Program-made: the position numbers and the translations under genes
Shown here: positions 1 through 8,533 of the stretch, one piece after another
How the letters are laid out: each line of letters opens with the position of its first letter
Position numbering within the stretch: the first letter of the stretch is position 1
Notes under the pieces: model-generated
What the model saw: only the letters and a program-made list of their open reading frames with translations
Databases searched by the model: none
What the model was told of the DNA's origin: nothing
Assembly (NCBI GenBank): GCA_965220415.1
Contig: OZ244829.1
Coordinates: 1,736,001-1,800,000 of the forward strand
DNA from: JAJDTR01 sp965220415
GTDB taxonomy: Bacteria; Poribacteria; WGA-4E; JAJDTR01
Length of the DNA: 64,000 nucleotides
Reading direction: 5' to 3'

Positions 1-1
1 C

Positions 2-1084
2 GAGGCCGTGGATGAGACAAAAGGACGGTTCATTGACGGCTCCCGATTCTGGGATGCCAACCTTTACCTTCAGGACGAAGTCGCTCTGCACGAACGCCTT
101 GAATTGACGCTCGGTGGGCGATATACGCTCTACAACACACGTGCCGACCTCTCGGTGCGCTCCGATCAGTTCGGCAATTTCAATGAGTCCGGTAGCGCGT
201 TGACCGGTAGCGCGGGAATCGTCGCAAATATCAACGACCAATTGAACGTCGTCGGTAATTTTGCGACATCGTTCCGTGCACCGTCGCTAAACGATACGAC
301 CGCCGTGGAAGTCACGAATGAAGGCATCGATTCTCCATCGCCCGACCTCAAATCGGAGACGGGTTGGACGGTTGAAGGCGGCCTGAAAGCGCGCTATCCG
401 CAATTTGCCGGATCACTCACACTATTTCATGGTCGCATCAAAGATTTGGTCACCCGCGTACTGGCGGAAGATGCCTATGCCGGGGAAACGCTTCCAGACC
501 TGATTCAAGAGCTCCAGCGGAACAATCCGGGAACTGAGGTCTTCGTTTTTGACAATGTTGATGAAGTTCAAATCCAAGGCATTGAATTGACCGGGACGGT
601 TCCGGTCCAGGACAGTTGGTCGATTTACGGCAATGCTATGTTCACGCGCGGAAAGGTATTGGTTATTAACGGCGGAGCGCCTGATCCTCAAAAGCCGTGG
701 GAAGAACGGGTTCGTCGTGAGCCGCCGCTCAACGGCATGTTGGGTCTCCGTTGGCATCCCCCCGCCGAGCGATTTTGGGGAGGGTTCTTCGTGCGCGGAG
801 CTACCGAGCAGAGGCGGTTGAATCGCAGCGACATTCGTGACCCGCGCATACCGGGCACAACGCGTGAAACAAGTGAGGTCGAATTCGACGCGGCTGGCAA
901 TGCCATTGGCGAAGGTTCACCGAGTTGGTTCACGCTTAACCTGCGCGGCGGAATGCAAGTAACCGAATATAGTCATCTTACCCTCGCTCTTGAGAACCTG
1001 CTTAATAAGCGGTATCGCGAGCACGGAAGCGGCATAAGCGCCCCCGGATTTAATGTGATTGTTAGTCTCAATAATCTATTCTAA
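2..1084 (+). CDS. TonB-dependent outer-membrane receptor, C-terminal part (cut by window edge)
   Basis: The reading frame is open from the window edge to the stop at 1084, so the N-terminus (signal peptide, plug domain) lies outside. The visible ~360 residues are alternating amphipathic beta strands with receptor-barrel landmarks: SFRAPSLND, the L-x-S-E-x-G pattern around residue 118, and LENLLNKRYREHGSG near the end. The last residue is Phe, as expected for an outer-membrane barrel. By family, these proteins import siderophores, cobalamin or glycans using TonB energy. The substrate cannot be told from this half. An internal ATG at 8 is just an in-frame codon, not the start. Confidence 0.85.
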   Translation, partial: EAVDETKGRFIDGSRFWDANLYLQDEVALHERLELTLGGRYTLYNTRADLSVRSDQFGNFNESGSALTGSAGIVANINDQLNVVGNFATSFRAPSLNDTTAVEVTNEGIDSPSPDLKSETGWTVEGGLKARYPQFAGSLTLFHGRIKDLVTRVLAEDAYAGETLPDLIQELQRNNPGTEVFVFDNVDEVQIQGIELTGTVPVQDSWSIYGNAMFTRGKVLVINGGAPDPQKPWEERVRREPPLNGMLGLRWHPPAERFWGGFFVRGATEQRRLNRSDIRDPRIPGTTRETSEVEFDAAGNAIGEGSPSWFTLNLRGGMQVTEYSHLTLALENLLNKRYREHGSGISAPGFNVIVSLNNLF

Positions 1085-1156
1085 TCATCGGGCTTATACA
1101 AAAGAGTCAGTTCCAGAACGCGGTTGAGACGTAAAGGACCGCATTGGATATAGGAC

Positions 1157-1236
1157 GTGGGAAAGCTTGCCTCCATGAAAAAAATTGGAGCGATGCGGTG
1201 GCTTTCCCACCTCGGACGATTAAACCGCATCGCTCC
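1157..1236. other. Strong inverted repeats downstream of the receptor gene
   Basis: The 13-base arm at 1187-1199 (GGAGCGATGCGGT) has a perfect reverse complement at 1224-1236. A second perfect 10-bp pair interlocks with it: GTGGGAAAGC at 1157-1166 with GCTTTCCCAC at 1201-1210. A third copy of ACCGCAT at 1138-1144 could compete for the same arm. An A-rich run before the first stem would give a T-run in minus-strand RNA, so one stem may be a terminator. The interlocking pairs fit a pseudoknot or two exclusive stems. The 1085-1354 interval contains nothing else I can support. Confidence 0.45.
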
Positions 1237-1354
1237 TTCTTCTGACATAGCGTTCCGCTGTGTTTGAGATCTCGAAGCCATTTAAGGTCTGAGAATGCGC
1301 AATTAAGGTAGCCAAGTTTTTGCAACTGCAAGCGTTCGACATCAATTTGGTCTT

Positions 1355-1723
1355 GTGAAATCATTCAGAGGTCCGCAAATGCCTTTTCGAAAACAGAACC
1401 AGAAAGTACTGCATGAGAATAGTTGGCTCGAGGTTGACTATCGGCGTGCAGACATTTTCGTTCGACTGTATGGTAGGCTCGATATTGCACTCAGGAAAAC
1501 CATTCGTCCGACCTTGGGTCAGCTATTGAACCAAGAAATCAAAGGCGCGATTTGTATTAAGATGGACGATGTGTTTTTCCTTGATACCTCAGCAGCTACG
1601 GCGCTGATTGGCTTTTTTGATGATGCCAATCGCTGTAATATAGTCATTGAGGTCTGGGGCGCAAGCCCAATTGTAAATCGGGTATTTGAAGGTCTGGGTG
1701 TTAGCACGTTGCTTGGACCGTGA
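1355..1723 (+). CDS. STAS-domain protein (anti-sigma-factor antagonist-like)
   Basis: 122 residues, nearly all one STAS domain. The diagnostic segment is a hydrophobic strand (AICIKMDDVFF) followed by LDTSAATALIGFF. This matches the conserved D-[ST]-S loop plus helix where SpoIIAA-type proteins are phosphorylated. STAS antagonists bind anti-sigma kinases or act in chemosensory and transport regulation. The track start is GTG at 1355; an ATG at 1379 (MPFRKQNQ) is an equally plausible start. It stands alone: no kinase or phosphatase partner is adjacent, so the pathway is unknown. Confidence 0.7.
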   Translation: MKSFRGPQMPFRKQNQKVLHENSWLEVDYRRADIFVRLYGRLDIALRKTIRPTLGQLLNQEIKGAICIKMDDVFFLDTSAATALIGFFDDANRCNIVIEVWGASPIVNRVFEGLGVSTLLGP

Positions 1724-2135
1724 CACGCCAGTCTTTCTGTTCAAACGGTCGTGTAGTTGTATACCTGATCAGAAAAATCGATGTGCTAGTAGCAGTTTGC
1801 CTTCACCATACACCGATTCGCGGAGATTCCTGTACTCTCGGCTGCGGAACAGCTAGATGCGAAAGTCGATAGCGACTTAATCCTCAATGAACTAGATCAT
1901 TCGCTTGTTCAAATCGCATAGCCTCCAAAACGCAAGAAGTAAGCAACTGCGACTCACCTTGCCCCCCCCCGCCGACTTACCCGTATAGACCGACATTAGG
2001 AAATCTGTGCTTAGTTGAGTTGGTCGACCCCTTGGATACCTAAGAGCCTGTTTGAAAATGTGTGAAAAGACTTCTTCTGGTAATTTTGAAGATGAACATT
2101 TTCGTGTTTCTGTTGCCGATTGCCATACACCTGTG

Positions 2136-2188
2136 GGATCTCTATCGCACGGGATTTACTATCGCGCTCATTATTCATTCGCTTGATC
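2136..2188 (-). repeat. 36-bp GATC-bounded interspersed element, nested copy
   Basis: Starts GGATCTCTATCGCAC and is followed by a second partial unit ending CATTCGCTTGATC. It matches copies at 35800, 49041, 57882 and 57951 in the same orientation. Confidence 0.7.
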
Positions 2189-2339
2189 GCCACTGGGGCT
2201 ACCAAGATTTAAATAGGTCGCGATTCGGAGATCGCTCCTACAAAATAAGCAATTCTCAGCAGCGCGGGGTATAGACTGTTTTTTCCCCATTTTCTAGGCG
2301 GATCTCGCGTGGATGCTCATTTTTCCGGTTTGTAGTAGG

Positions 2340-2375
2340 GATCAAATGAGTGAATAACGAATGCGGTAGAGATTC
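2340..2375 (+). repeat. 36-bp GATC-bounded interspersed element
   Basis: Opposite orientation to the preceding copy: GATCAAATGAGTGAATAACG and then a degenerate GGTAGAGATTC end. Divergence suggests an old copy. Confidence 0.65.
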
Positions 2376-2711
2376 ACTGAACACTTACCTTCTTTGAATT
2401 CTCTGTCTCTCCTACGTCGTGTTCGCTATCAAAGTTATCGGCACGATTGCCCTCCATTTCCAGCGTTATTTACCTCTACACCATAACTGCGGCCAATTTT
2501 CCCGCAACAAGCAAGACGCTTTTCCGCAAATGAACTGTTGCGGATGAAAGAGATAGTTGATACGATGCTTGAGATCCACTTCGTACCCGTGATTTGATAG
2601 CTTGAATCGTGTTGAGGTAACGAGAATTAGTTTGACCGGCGCGGTTAATGGTAGGTTGTCTTTTCAACGACTGTAGAAATTCATTCGGCATTGGTCAATT
2701 CGGAGACATGT

Positions 2712-3842
2712 ATGAACAAGTACCGTATTGCGATTATCGGCTTAGGCGGCATGGGAGGGAGTCATGCCGAGGCAGTGGAGTTGGAAGAGAACTGTGAACT
2801 GATTGCCGGGGCGGATATTGATCCGGGGCGCGCAACATCTTGGGGAGAGCGATTTGGCGTAAAAGCAATCTACGATGACTACGAAAGGATGCTTGATGAA
2901 CAACGCCCGGACATTGTCATTATTCCAACTCAGGCGCCTATGCATCATGCCCCCACGATTTCGGCGGCAAAACGTGGAATCCACGTTTTCTGTGAAAAGC
3001 CGATTGCCCTAGACCTTATCGAAGCCGATGAGATGGTTGAGACCTGCGACGAGTATAATGCCAAGTTTGCCATTAACCACATCAAACGTGCCAGCCCGTA
3101 TAATCGGCACGTGCTATCGGTGATTGAACGCGGTGAAATTGGAGAAGTGGTTCTGTTGCAGGCAACGGACAAGGGTGGACGCAAGGCGGGCAATTCGCTG
3201 ATGGAGATGGGCACACATCTCTACGATTGGGTGCGGCTCTTCGGCGGCGATGTGGAATGGACACACGCGCACCTCGTTCAAATGGATGGCCGCGAATCAA
3301 CGGTTGATGACATCAAGCACACCCAAGAAGTGCATCCACACGACCGGGACGCCGGAATTGTGCTTGGCGAGCGAGGGCACGGCTCATTCCGCTTCCAGAA
3401 TGGCATCCACGCAGATGTGCAATTTCTCGGGCAATCTCAAACTAACGATAGTGGCTATGGTATTGACATCATTGGCTCCGAAGGTCGAATCGCTCTTCGC
3501 GAGAGCGTGGGCACAACCATGTTTATCCATAGAGGGCAACACAAAACGCCAGCGGATGGTTGGGAGCCGGTGCACCTTTCTGCCGAAGACATTGACGAGG
3601 CTGGAAATTCCCGAAATCAAGGCTCCATACGGCTGTTATTGCAACGCCTCATGCTTCGCGATCTGATCGAAGCTATTGAGGAAGACCGTGACCCATTCGC
3701 AAGCGGTCGGGATGGCCGCGATTGCCTTGAGATGATTCATGCGACGTGGGAATCACATCGACAGCGAGCTAGAGTGAATATGCCGCTAACCCTACGCGAA
3801 CACCCGTTGGAACGATGGAGAAGAGAGGAAGGCTACCGGTAG
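2712..3842 (+). CDS. Gfo/Idh/MocA-family NAD(P)-dependent oxidoreductase
   Basis: 376 residues. The N-terminal Rossmann fold opens with IAIIGLGGMGGSHA (G-x-G-x-x-G, residues 10-15), and the family signature FCEKPIAL is near residue 95. The C-terminal half has the family's alpha/beta substrate domain. Such enzymes oxidise or epimerise sugars, inositols and related polyols; the substrate is not predictable. I place the start at ATG 2712 and not at the upstream in-frame TTG 2691, because GGAG at 2702-2705 sits 6 nt before it and the Rossmann strand then begins at the usual residue 4. No operon partner: tRNA genes on the other strand follow. Confidence 0.88.
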   Translation: MNKYRIAIIGLGGMGGSHAEAVELEENCELIAGADIDPGRATSWGERFGVKAIYDDYERMLDEQRPDIVIIPTQAPMHHAPTISAAKRGIHVFCEKPIALDLIEADEMVETCDEYNAKFAINHIKRASPYNRHVLSVIERGEIGEVVLLQATDKGGRKAGNSLMEMGTHLYDWVRLFGGDVEWTHAHLVQMDGRESTVDDIKHTQEVHPHDRDAGIVLGERGHGSFRFQNGIHADVQFLGQSQTNDSGYGIDIIGSEGRIALRESVGTTMFIHRGQHKTPADGWEPVHLSAEDIDEAGNSRNQGSIRLLLQRLMLRDLIEAIEEDRDPFASGRDGRDCLEMIHATWESHRQRARVNMPLTLREHPLERWRREEGYR

Positions 3843-3890
3843 GAAGGTTTCGCCAAACTTGTAGGAGGAAATGCGTCGGAGAGCAAATGA

Positions 3891-3963
3891 AGCCGGTGAG
3901 AGGATTTGAACCTCCGACCTGCTGATTACGAATCAGCCGCTCTAGCCCCTGAGCTACACCGGC
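3891..3963 (-). tRNA. tRNA-Thr (CGT anticodon)
   Basis: Acceptor arms GCCGGTG (5', 3957-3963) and CACCGGC (3892-3898) pair perfectly. The anticodon stem GCTGA/TCAGC encloses the loop TTCGTAA, giving anticodon CGT, which reads ACG. The T-loop GGTTCAAATCC is canonical. CCA is not encoded; the 3' end continues T-TCA. Confidence 0.93.
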
Positions 3964-4008
3964 ATAGCGCCAATGGGTTTATTCCACGAGCGAGATGTCA
4001 GATAATGA

Positions 4009-4081
4009 TGCCGAGGGGCAGAATCGAACTGCCCACACATGGATTTTCAGTCCACTGCTCTACCGACTGAGCTACCTCGGC
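4009..4081 (-). tRNA. tRNA-Phe (GAA anticodon)
   Basis: Acceptor stem GCCGAGG/CCTCGGC is perfect with discriminator A. The anticodon stem GTGGA/TCCAT encloses CTGAAAA, giving GAA. The T-loop GTTCGATTC is canonical. It lies 45 bp upstream of tRNA-Thr on the same strand and is probably co-transcribed with it. No encoded CCA. Confidence 0.95.
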
Positions 4082-4287
4082 ACCAGATAACGCGGCAAGA
4101 ATAATACCCAAATATACGTGGAGATGTCAAGATTATTTTGACACTAACCATATTCCTCAATTCCATTGTTATTCGTTTTATGGAGTAAATCAGCACCTTA
4201 GATTTCATGGATAGTTCAAGCAGACTTGGGAGGACCGAAACGAATACTCTTAAATTACGCTGTTCGACTAAAAGGGTATGTTTGCAT

Positions 4288-4316
4288 TTGACCGAAGGGG
4301 AACAATATGGTATAGT
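4288..4316 (+). promoter_or_regulatory. Sigma70-type promoter for the TPR gene
   Basis: TTGACC (4288-4293), a 17-base spacer, then TATAGT (4311-4316). Both hexamers are close to consensus and point at the TPR gene whose ATG is at 4448. The leader would be about 125 nt. The rest of the 4082-4447 interval shows nothing else. Confidence 0.55.
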
Positions 4317-4447
4317 AGTTATGGTAATATTCTTTCCGTTCATTTTCGATCACCAGCCATGATTAATTCATAGATAGAGGACCCCCCACACCTGGCCGGT
4401 GTCTCACCCAAACTTTAGGTGGTCCGCAGACCGCATCGAAAGAATTC

Positions 4448-4933
4448 ATGAGTAAACAAGCAGAAATCGCGAACGATCGAGCAATCGAATACTGGAAACG
4501 AGATCGGTTTGACGATGCAATCGCTCAATGGGAAGAAGCCCTGCGCATCGATCCCCAAGTGGCGGAGATTCACCACAACTTGGGAAACGCCTACGCTCAT
4601 CAGAAGCTTCCGGACAAAGCTATCGAATCCCTGAAACAGGCGCTCTCCATAGATCCAACCTTGGTTGAAGCTTATAATAAATTGGGTTGTATTTTCTATG
4701 ATCAAGGAAATCGCGAACTGGCAATCTCGAACTGGAATGAGGCGCTAAAGGTGGACCCAGACTTCAGAGAAGCACTGCACAATCTGCACTTGGTAGAAAG
4801 CACACCGCAATTTGATGTCAGCAGCGAAATTCCCGAATATGAGCACGGGGATTCAGAGGAGGGCGAAGAAAATTTGTCTCGGCTCACGCGGGTCGGACAA
4901 TGGTTAGGAAGGCTCATTGGAAAAGGCAACTAG
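4448..4933 (+). CDS. Tetratricopeptide-repeat protein
   Basis: 161 residues. Three consecutive 34-residue TPRs cover roughly residues 8-110 (A-I-x-x-W-x-x-A-L-x-[IV]-D-P pattern three times: EALRIDPQ, QALSIDPT, EALKVDPD). An acidic linker (EHGDSEEGEE) and a short C-terminal helix (LTRVGQWLGRLIG) follow. No signal peptide, so probably a cytoplasmic protein-protein adaptor. The gene is single: it converges on the glycosyltransferase ending at 5098. Partner unknown. Confidence 0.8.
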   Translation: MSKQAEIANDRAIEYWKRDRFDDAIAQWEEALRIDPQVAEIHHNLGNAYAHQKLPDKAIESLKQALSIDPTLVEAYNKLGCIFYDQGNRELAISNWNEALKVDPDFREALHNLHLVESTPQFDVSSEIPEYEHGDSEEGEENLSRLTRVGQWLGRLIGKGN

Positions 4934-5097
4934 ACGGATTCCGATTAGCCACGTCGCCCCGGAGGTTTTTCGCTCTAACTGATGCCTCGAAATCAAGCCT
5001 CTCGCATGACTCGGTTCCCAACGCGTGCGGGTCAAGCGTATTGAAATGAGCGTTTTATTATCAGACCGATACCAACCTACGGGCAAAACCGGGAAAC

Positions 5098-6255
5098 CTA
5101 GCTCTGTCCCTCCAAGATTCGCTCGTAAATTGCCAAGTAGGAACTAGCAATATTCTTCCAATCGTATTTCTGGACAAAATCGATACTGGATCTGCCCATT
5201 CGGACGCGACTTTCCCCGTCATTAATGAGTTGCACCAGACATTTCGCTAAACCGCCGACATCACTTGGTGGAAAGAGTGCGCCATTTACGCCCGTCCTGA
5301 CCAAGTCTTCAATCCCTTGGACCCTGCTTGCAACGATCGGCAGGCCGGTTCCCATTGCTTCGAGCACGACAAGCGGCATCCCCTCCGCTAAGGAACAGAG
5401 AACGAAAATATCCGCTTCCCTATACTTTTGAGGGAGTTCCGAATAGGAAACTGAACCGGCGAAACGAATTTGACGATCGACATCCAGTTCTTTTGCCAAC
5501 GCCTCGAGCGTACCGCGGCAGGGCCCATCCCCGACAATCTCAATCTCGAAATCAACCGCCGCTTCGGCAATCACGTGAGGTAGAGCCTGAATAAGAAGTT
5601 GGAAACCCTTTCTCGGAATAAGCCTGCCAATCGTTAGGATTCGGACACAGGTTGGAGCGGAAGCCCGAAGCACCGGCGAGAAACGATTCAGGTCTAATCC
5701 GTCCGGAATTACCTTAAATGGAAGTTCCGGGGCGGTTTGCGAAGCCATTTCACGCAGTCCATCGCTGCACGCGACTACTGCCCCTGCTGCTTTCCAAATT
5801 CCCCGTATTACCGGACGGAGTAGACCGTATATCCAACGGTAATATGGCGGATCCGGATTCGAGCTTGGTACATCGCGTCCACTGAGAAAGACCACGTACG
5901 GCAGTCCGTAGACCTTCTTCAACACGTATCCGCTGCCACCTGCCGGAATTCCCGAGAAAATCTGGACAATATCCGGCTTGAATCGAGAAACGCTACGTAA
6001 CCCCTGCAGACCGGAGCTAATTGCGTAGGTGAACATCTCGTGCACTGCGCAGACATCTTTGTTACTTCGCAATGTGGGCACGCGGTGAACATGAATTCCT
6101 TCAACTTCCTCATGTTCGGGGAGACTCTGGAATTGAGAGGTAATCAAGTAGACATCGTGTCCTGCTTCGACAAAGTGTTTCCCGAAAAAGTAACTTACCC
6201 AGCCACTTCCACCACCAATCGGTGGAAACTCGTGGTTAAACATCAGAATTCGCAT
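5098..6255 (-). CDS. Glycosyltransferase family 4 (GT-B fold)
   Basis: 385 residues. The N-terminal domain begins MRILMFNHEFPPIGGGSG, with the glycine-rich acceptor loop of GT4 enzymes. The C-terminal nucleotide-sugar domain shows TIGRLIPRKGFQLLIQAL and the E-x7-E motif in EGMPLVVLEAMGTGLPIVAS. Retaining enzymes of this family transfer sugars from NDP-donors to lipids, glycans or small molecules at the inner face of the membrane. The start lies 2 bp after the stop of the RimK-like ligase, so the two are almost certainly one operon. That suggests glycosylation of, or beside, the ligase product. Donor and acceptor are unknown. Confidence 0.88.
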   Translation of the reverse strand: MRILMFNHEFPPIGGGSGWVSYFFGKHFVEAGHDVYLITSQFQSLPEHEEVEGIHVHRVPTLRSNKDVCAVHEMFTYAISSGLQGLRSVSRFKPDIVQIFSGIPAGGSGYVLKKVYGLPYVVFLSGRDVPSSNPDPPYYRWIYGLLRPVIRGIWKAAGAVVACSDGLREMASQTAPELPFKVIPDGLDLNRFSPVLRASAPTCVRILTIGRLIPRKGFQLLIQALPHVIAEAAVDFEIEIVGDGPCRGTLEALAKELDVDRQIRFAGSVSYSELPQKYREADIFVLCSLAEGMPLVVLEAMGTGLPIVASRVQGIEDLVRTGVNGALFPPSDVGGLAKCLVQLINDGESRVRMGRSSIDFVQKYDWKNIASSYLAIYERILEGQS

Positions 6256-6257
6256 AT

Positions 6258-7169
6258 CTAGGTACCCAAAGATTTACTGCGTCGGTGGCCGGAGTTCTTA
6301 GAGTATTCGATCGCAAATTCGATGATTGCTTCGGCAACCCGGATTCCGGTCACCGTTTCAATCTCTTCGAATCCGGGAGAAGGATTAACCTCTAGTATCA
6401 TGACTCCATCGGTTGTGTACAACATGTCTACTCCTGCTACTACCAAGCCCATGGCTGCTGTCGCACCAATTGCCGTTTCAATGCACTGTGCTGGTAATTC
6501 CACGGTTGTTCCGTATCCGCCACGGTGGATGTTTGATCTGAACTCCCCAGCCTGAGCAACCCGATTCATAGCAGCAATCACTCTTCCTCCGACCACAATC
6601 ACCCTAAGATCGAGCACCCCCGGTTCATTTATGAAGGGCTGGATTACGTAGTCCTGATGCAAGTCACACATCGCACCGACAGCAGAGGCGAGTGAAGCCC
6701 GCGTGTCTAGCAAAAGGAATCCATCGCCGTGGGTACCGTGAAACGGCTTCATCAGGAACGGATAATCTCCCGTGTCGCCAACGGCACGGTCCAGAAATTC
6801 GGCGGAACCAACTGTGAAGCTCGGTGGAACTGGCAGGCCTTGCGCTGCTAGAATTCGGAGTGCGCGAAACTTGTTGCGTGCGTTAGTTATAGGTGTCGCA
6901 CGATTAATGACCGGGATACCTACCCATTCGAAATGATGAACGACCTCGCTGCCATAGACCGCTGTTGCCGCACTCAAACGGGGAACAATCACATCATAAT
7001 CCTCGACCGGAACACCTTCGTAATAAATCCGTTTGTCTTTGCCTCCAATCTGTAGATCGAAACCGAACGGGTTAAGTACATGGGGGACATGCCCTGCGGA
7101 ATGCGCCGCCTCGGTCAATCTTCGCGTGGAATGATTTTGGGCGGCCCGTGATAAGATAGCAATCTTCAT
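6258..7169 (-). CDS. RimK-type ATP-grasp ligase
   Basis: 303 residues, the usual length for RimK/LysX/GshB-like ATP-grasp enzymes. Visible are the pre-grasp domain, the linker VINRATPITNARNKFRAL, the ATP-binding FPFLMKPFHGTHGDGF-like segment (K and G-rich loop), DLRVIVVGGRVIAAMNR, and the Mg-binding LEVNPSPGFEEIE. The family forms amide bonds by adding glutamate or another amino acid to a protein tail or small metabolite. It sits between a deoxyribosyltransferase-like gene (60 bp upstream) and GT4 (2 bp downstream). The exact substrate is not readable; ribosomal S6 modification is only one option. Confidence 0.85.
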   Translation of the reverse strand: MKIAILSRAAQNHSTRRLTEAAHSAGHVPHVLNPFGFDLQIGGKDKRIYYEGVPVEDYDVIVPRLSAATAVYGSEVVHHFEWVGIPVINRATPITNARNKFRALRILAAQGLPVPPSFTVGSAEFLDRAVGDTGDYPFLMKPFHGTHGDGFLLLDTRASLASAVGAMCDLHQDYVIQPFINEPGVLDLRVIVVGGRVIAAMNRVAQAGEFRSNIHRGGYGTTVELPAQCIETAIGATAAMGLVVAGVDMLYTTDGVMILEVNPSPGFEEIETVTGIRVAEAIIEFAIEYSKNSGHRRSKSLGT

Positions 7170-7229
7170 ACTGGAAATCTACAGGAGGAAAGGAGTTTTT
7201 TGGGCGCGTGGGTGGGCGATATGGCGATA

Positions 7230-8273
7230 CTATTTGTTATGCAGTCTGCTCGTCAAGAATGAGTCAAGCTGCTCAACGGTGTCAAAGATTTTCTCGCACA
7301 GGTTTTCGAAAAATGGACTACGGGCATGGGAGTATACGGCGTAAACCGGCTTGTTGTATCGTGATGCATAGTTCATCTCACTCAATACACCCGGGGATAG
7401 TTTATCGGTAGGATAAAGCACAACAACGAAATCGCTCTGATGAATAAATTGAAAGTCCCTTGAAATAGTACGTGTCTTTATCTGCTCGCTAAAATTCGCG
7501 TCAAGATTGCTAATGGTGTCAATGCTGTCTGAAGCTGCGGGACCCGGTTTTTCGATCGGTTCGGCTTCTGCGTCGTGAATCAACTCCATATCTTTTATAT
7601 CTAGCGGATCGAACACGATAAAATTCTTGCGCATCTTCGATCCGAACGTCTGAATTTTATTTAGGTGGTCGGCGTTCTCCCGTAGTAGAGTGATCGGATA
7701 ACTGAGGTAAAATTTCTGTTTGTCGGAGAATAAAAGATCGTAAAAATTCTCAAGATTGTGTCGTCGCGCAACCGTGTAATGGGGTTTGCCACTGAGGTTC
7801 GCCATCTGCTTGGTTAGGAATTCCTCTTCATCTAACCAAACGTTTATCTCTTCGCGGCGCATACCCGTCCACTGAGGATTTGGCGTCATACGATCTGCGA
7901 TATCCGCGAGGTCATCGACCACGTTCACAAATACATCGGAAGGAAACTCTCGGATATCCCGAAAAGATATCCCTTCAATCAATCTACCGCGCCAACGAAA
8001 GCACGAATGAAGTCCGATAAACGCATGTTCATATTCGGAGGCGCGATTGGCGATTTCGTGGAACGCGGACCGACGCGCCAAGGAAAGCACGGCAGGATCG
8101 GAATCAAGTACCTTTTCCGTGAAGCGCACCCCGGATTCAGCGGCGGCACGGTGCATAAAATCACCAACATTGAAGAATCCAATCCGCACGTTGCTCTCGC
8201 GACAGAGCGTCTCAAAATCCGCCATCAGCTTCTTTCTGCCGGAGCAACTGATTCCCGTACAGATGATATTCAT
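7230..8273 (-). CDS. Putative P-loop / nucleoside 2-deoxyribosyltransferase-like two-domain protein
   Basis: 347 residues. The N-terminus (MNIICTGISCSGRKKLM) resembles an archaeal-type adenylate kinase P-loop but is degenerate, lacking the Gly-Lys-[ST] core. The C-terminal ~150 residues look like the nucleoside 2-deoxyribosyltransferase/TIR-like fold: FYLSYPITLL at the first strand, IHQSDFVVVLYPTDKLSPGVLSEMNYA, then NKPVYAVYS. In true deoxyribosyltransferases a Glu in this S-P-G-x-x-x-E segment is the nucleophile, and an E is present. The start is ATG 8273 with AGGAG five bases upstream, not the in-frame TTG at 8297. It leads the RimK-GT4 gene group. Function inferred only at fold level. Confidence 0.5.
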   Translation of the reverse strand: MNIICTGISCSGRKKLMADFETLCRESNVRIGFFNVGDFMHRAAAESGVRFTEKVLDSDPAVLSLARRSAFHEIANRASEYEHAFIGLHSCFRWRGRLIEGISFRDIREFPSDVFVNVVDDLADIADRMTPNPQWTGMRREEINVWLDEEEFLTKQMANLSGKPHYTVARRHNLENFYDLLFSDKQKFYLSYPITLLRENADHLNKIQTFGSKMRKNFIVFDPLDIKDMELIHDAEAEPIEKPGPAASDSIDTISNLDANFSEQIKTRTISRDFQFIHQSDFVVVLYPTDKLSPGVLSEMNYASRYNKPVYAVYSHARSPFFENLCEKIFDTVEQLDSFLTSRLHNK

Positions 8274-8533
8274 GCCACTCTCCTGTTCACTCCCCAAGGA
8301 ATACCCTGTCGGCTACGAGCTATCAAAACCGATCCTCCACGTCCCAAACTCAATTCATGACCGGTTACCAGTATACACTCGCCCAGTGGGGTTACTCGTG
8401 GGCGGGCACTGCCGTCCATCGCGGCAGGGGTGCAATTATGCCACGCTGTAAGGTTAGTGTCAACTTGAAAACCTCGGGGCCAGTTTTCGAGGAGAAAAAC
8501 GTGAGATGAATTCTACGACGGGATTGGAGTAAA

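Larger units (their letters stand above)
1724..2711. other. Gene-free interval with repeat debris
   Basis: No supportable gene in almost 1 kb. It holds a lone copy of the AGAGCCTGTTTGAA end of a MITE-like element (2043-2056) and two copies of the 36-bp interspersed element in opposite orientations (2136-2188, with an extra partial unit, and 2340-2375). There is also a run of nine or more C near 1963. Short open frames here (for example 2062-2274) are translations of the repeat. Confidence 0.6.

Noticed and set aside
2062..2274. 70-codon plus-strand frame with a hydrophobic start
   Set aside because: Its C-terminal two thirds is a translation of the 36-bp interspersed element (2136-2188). No RBS and no homology.
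4047..4343. 98-codon minus-strand frame overlapping tRNA-Phe
   Set aside because: It overlaps the tRNA and the TPR promoter, with no coding-like features.
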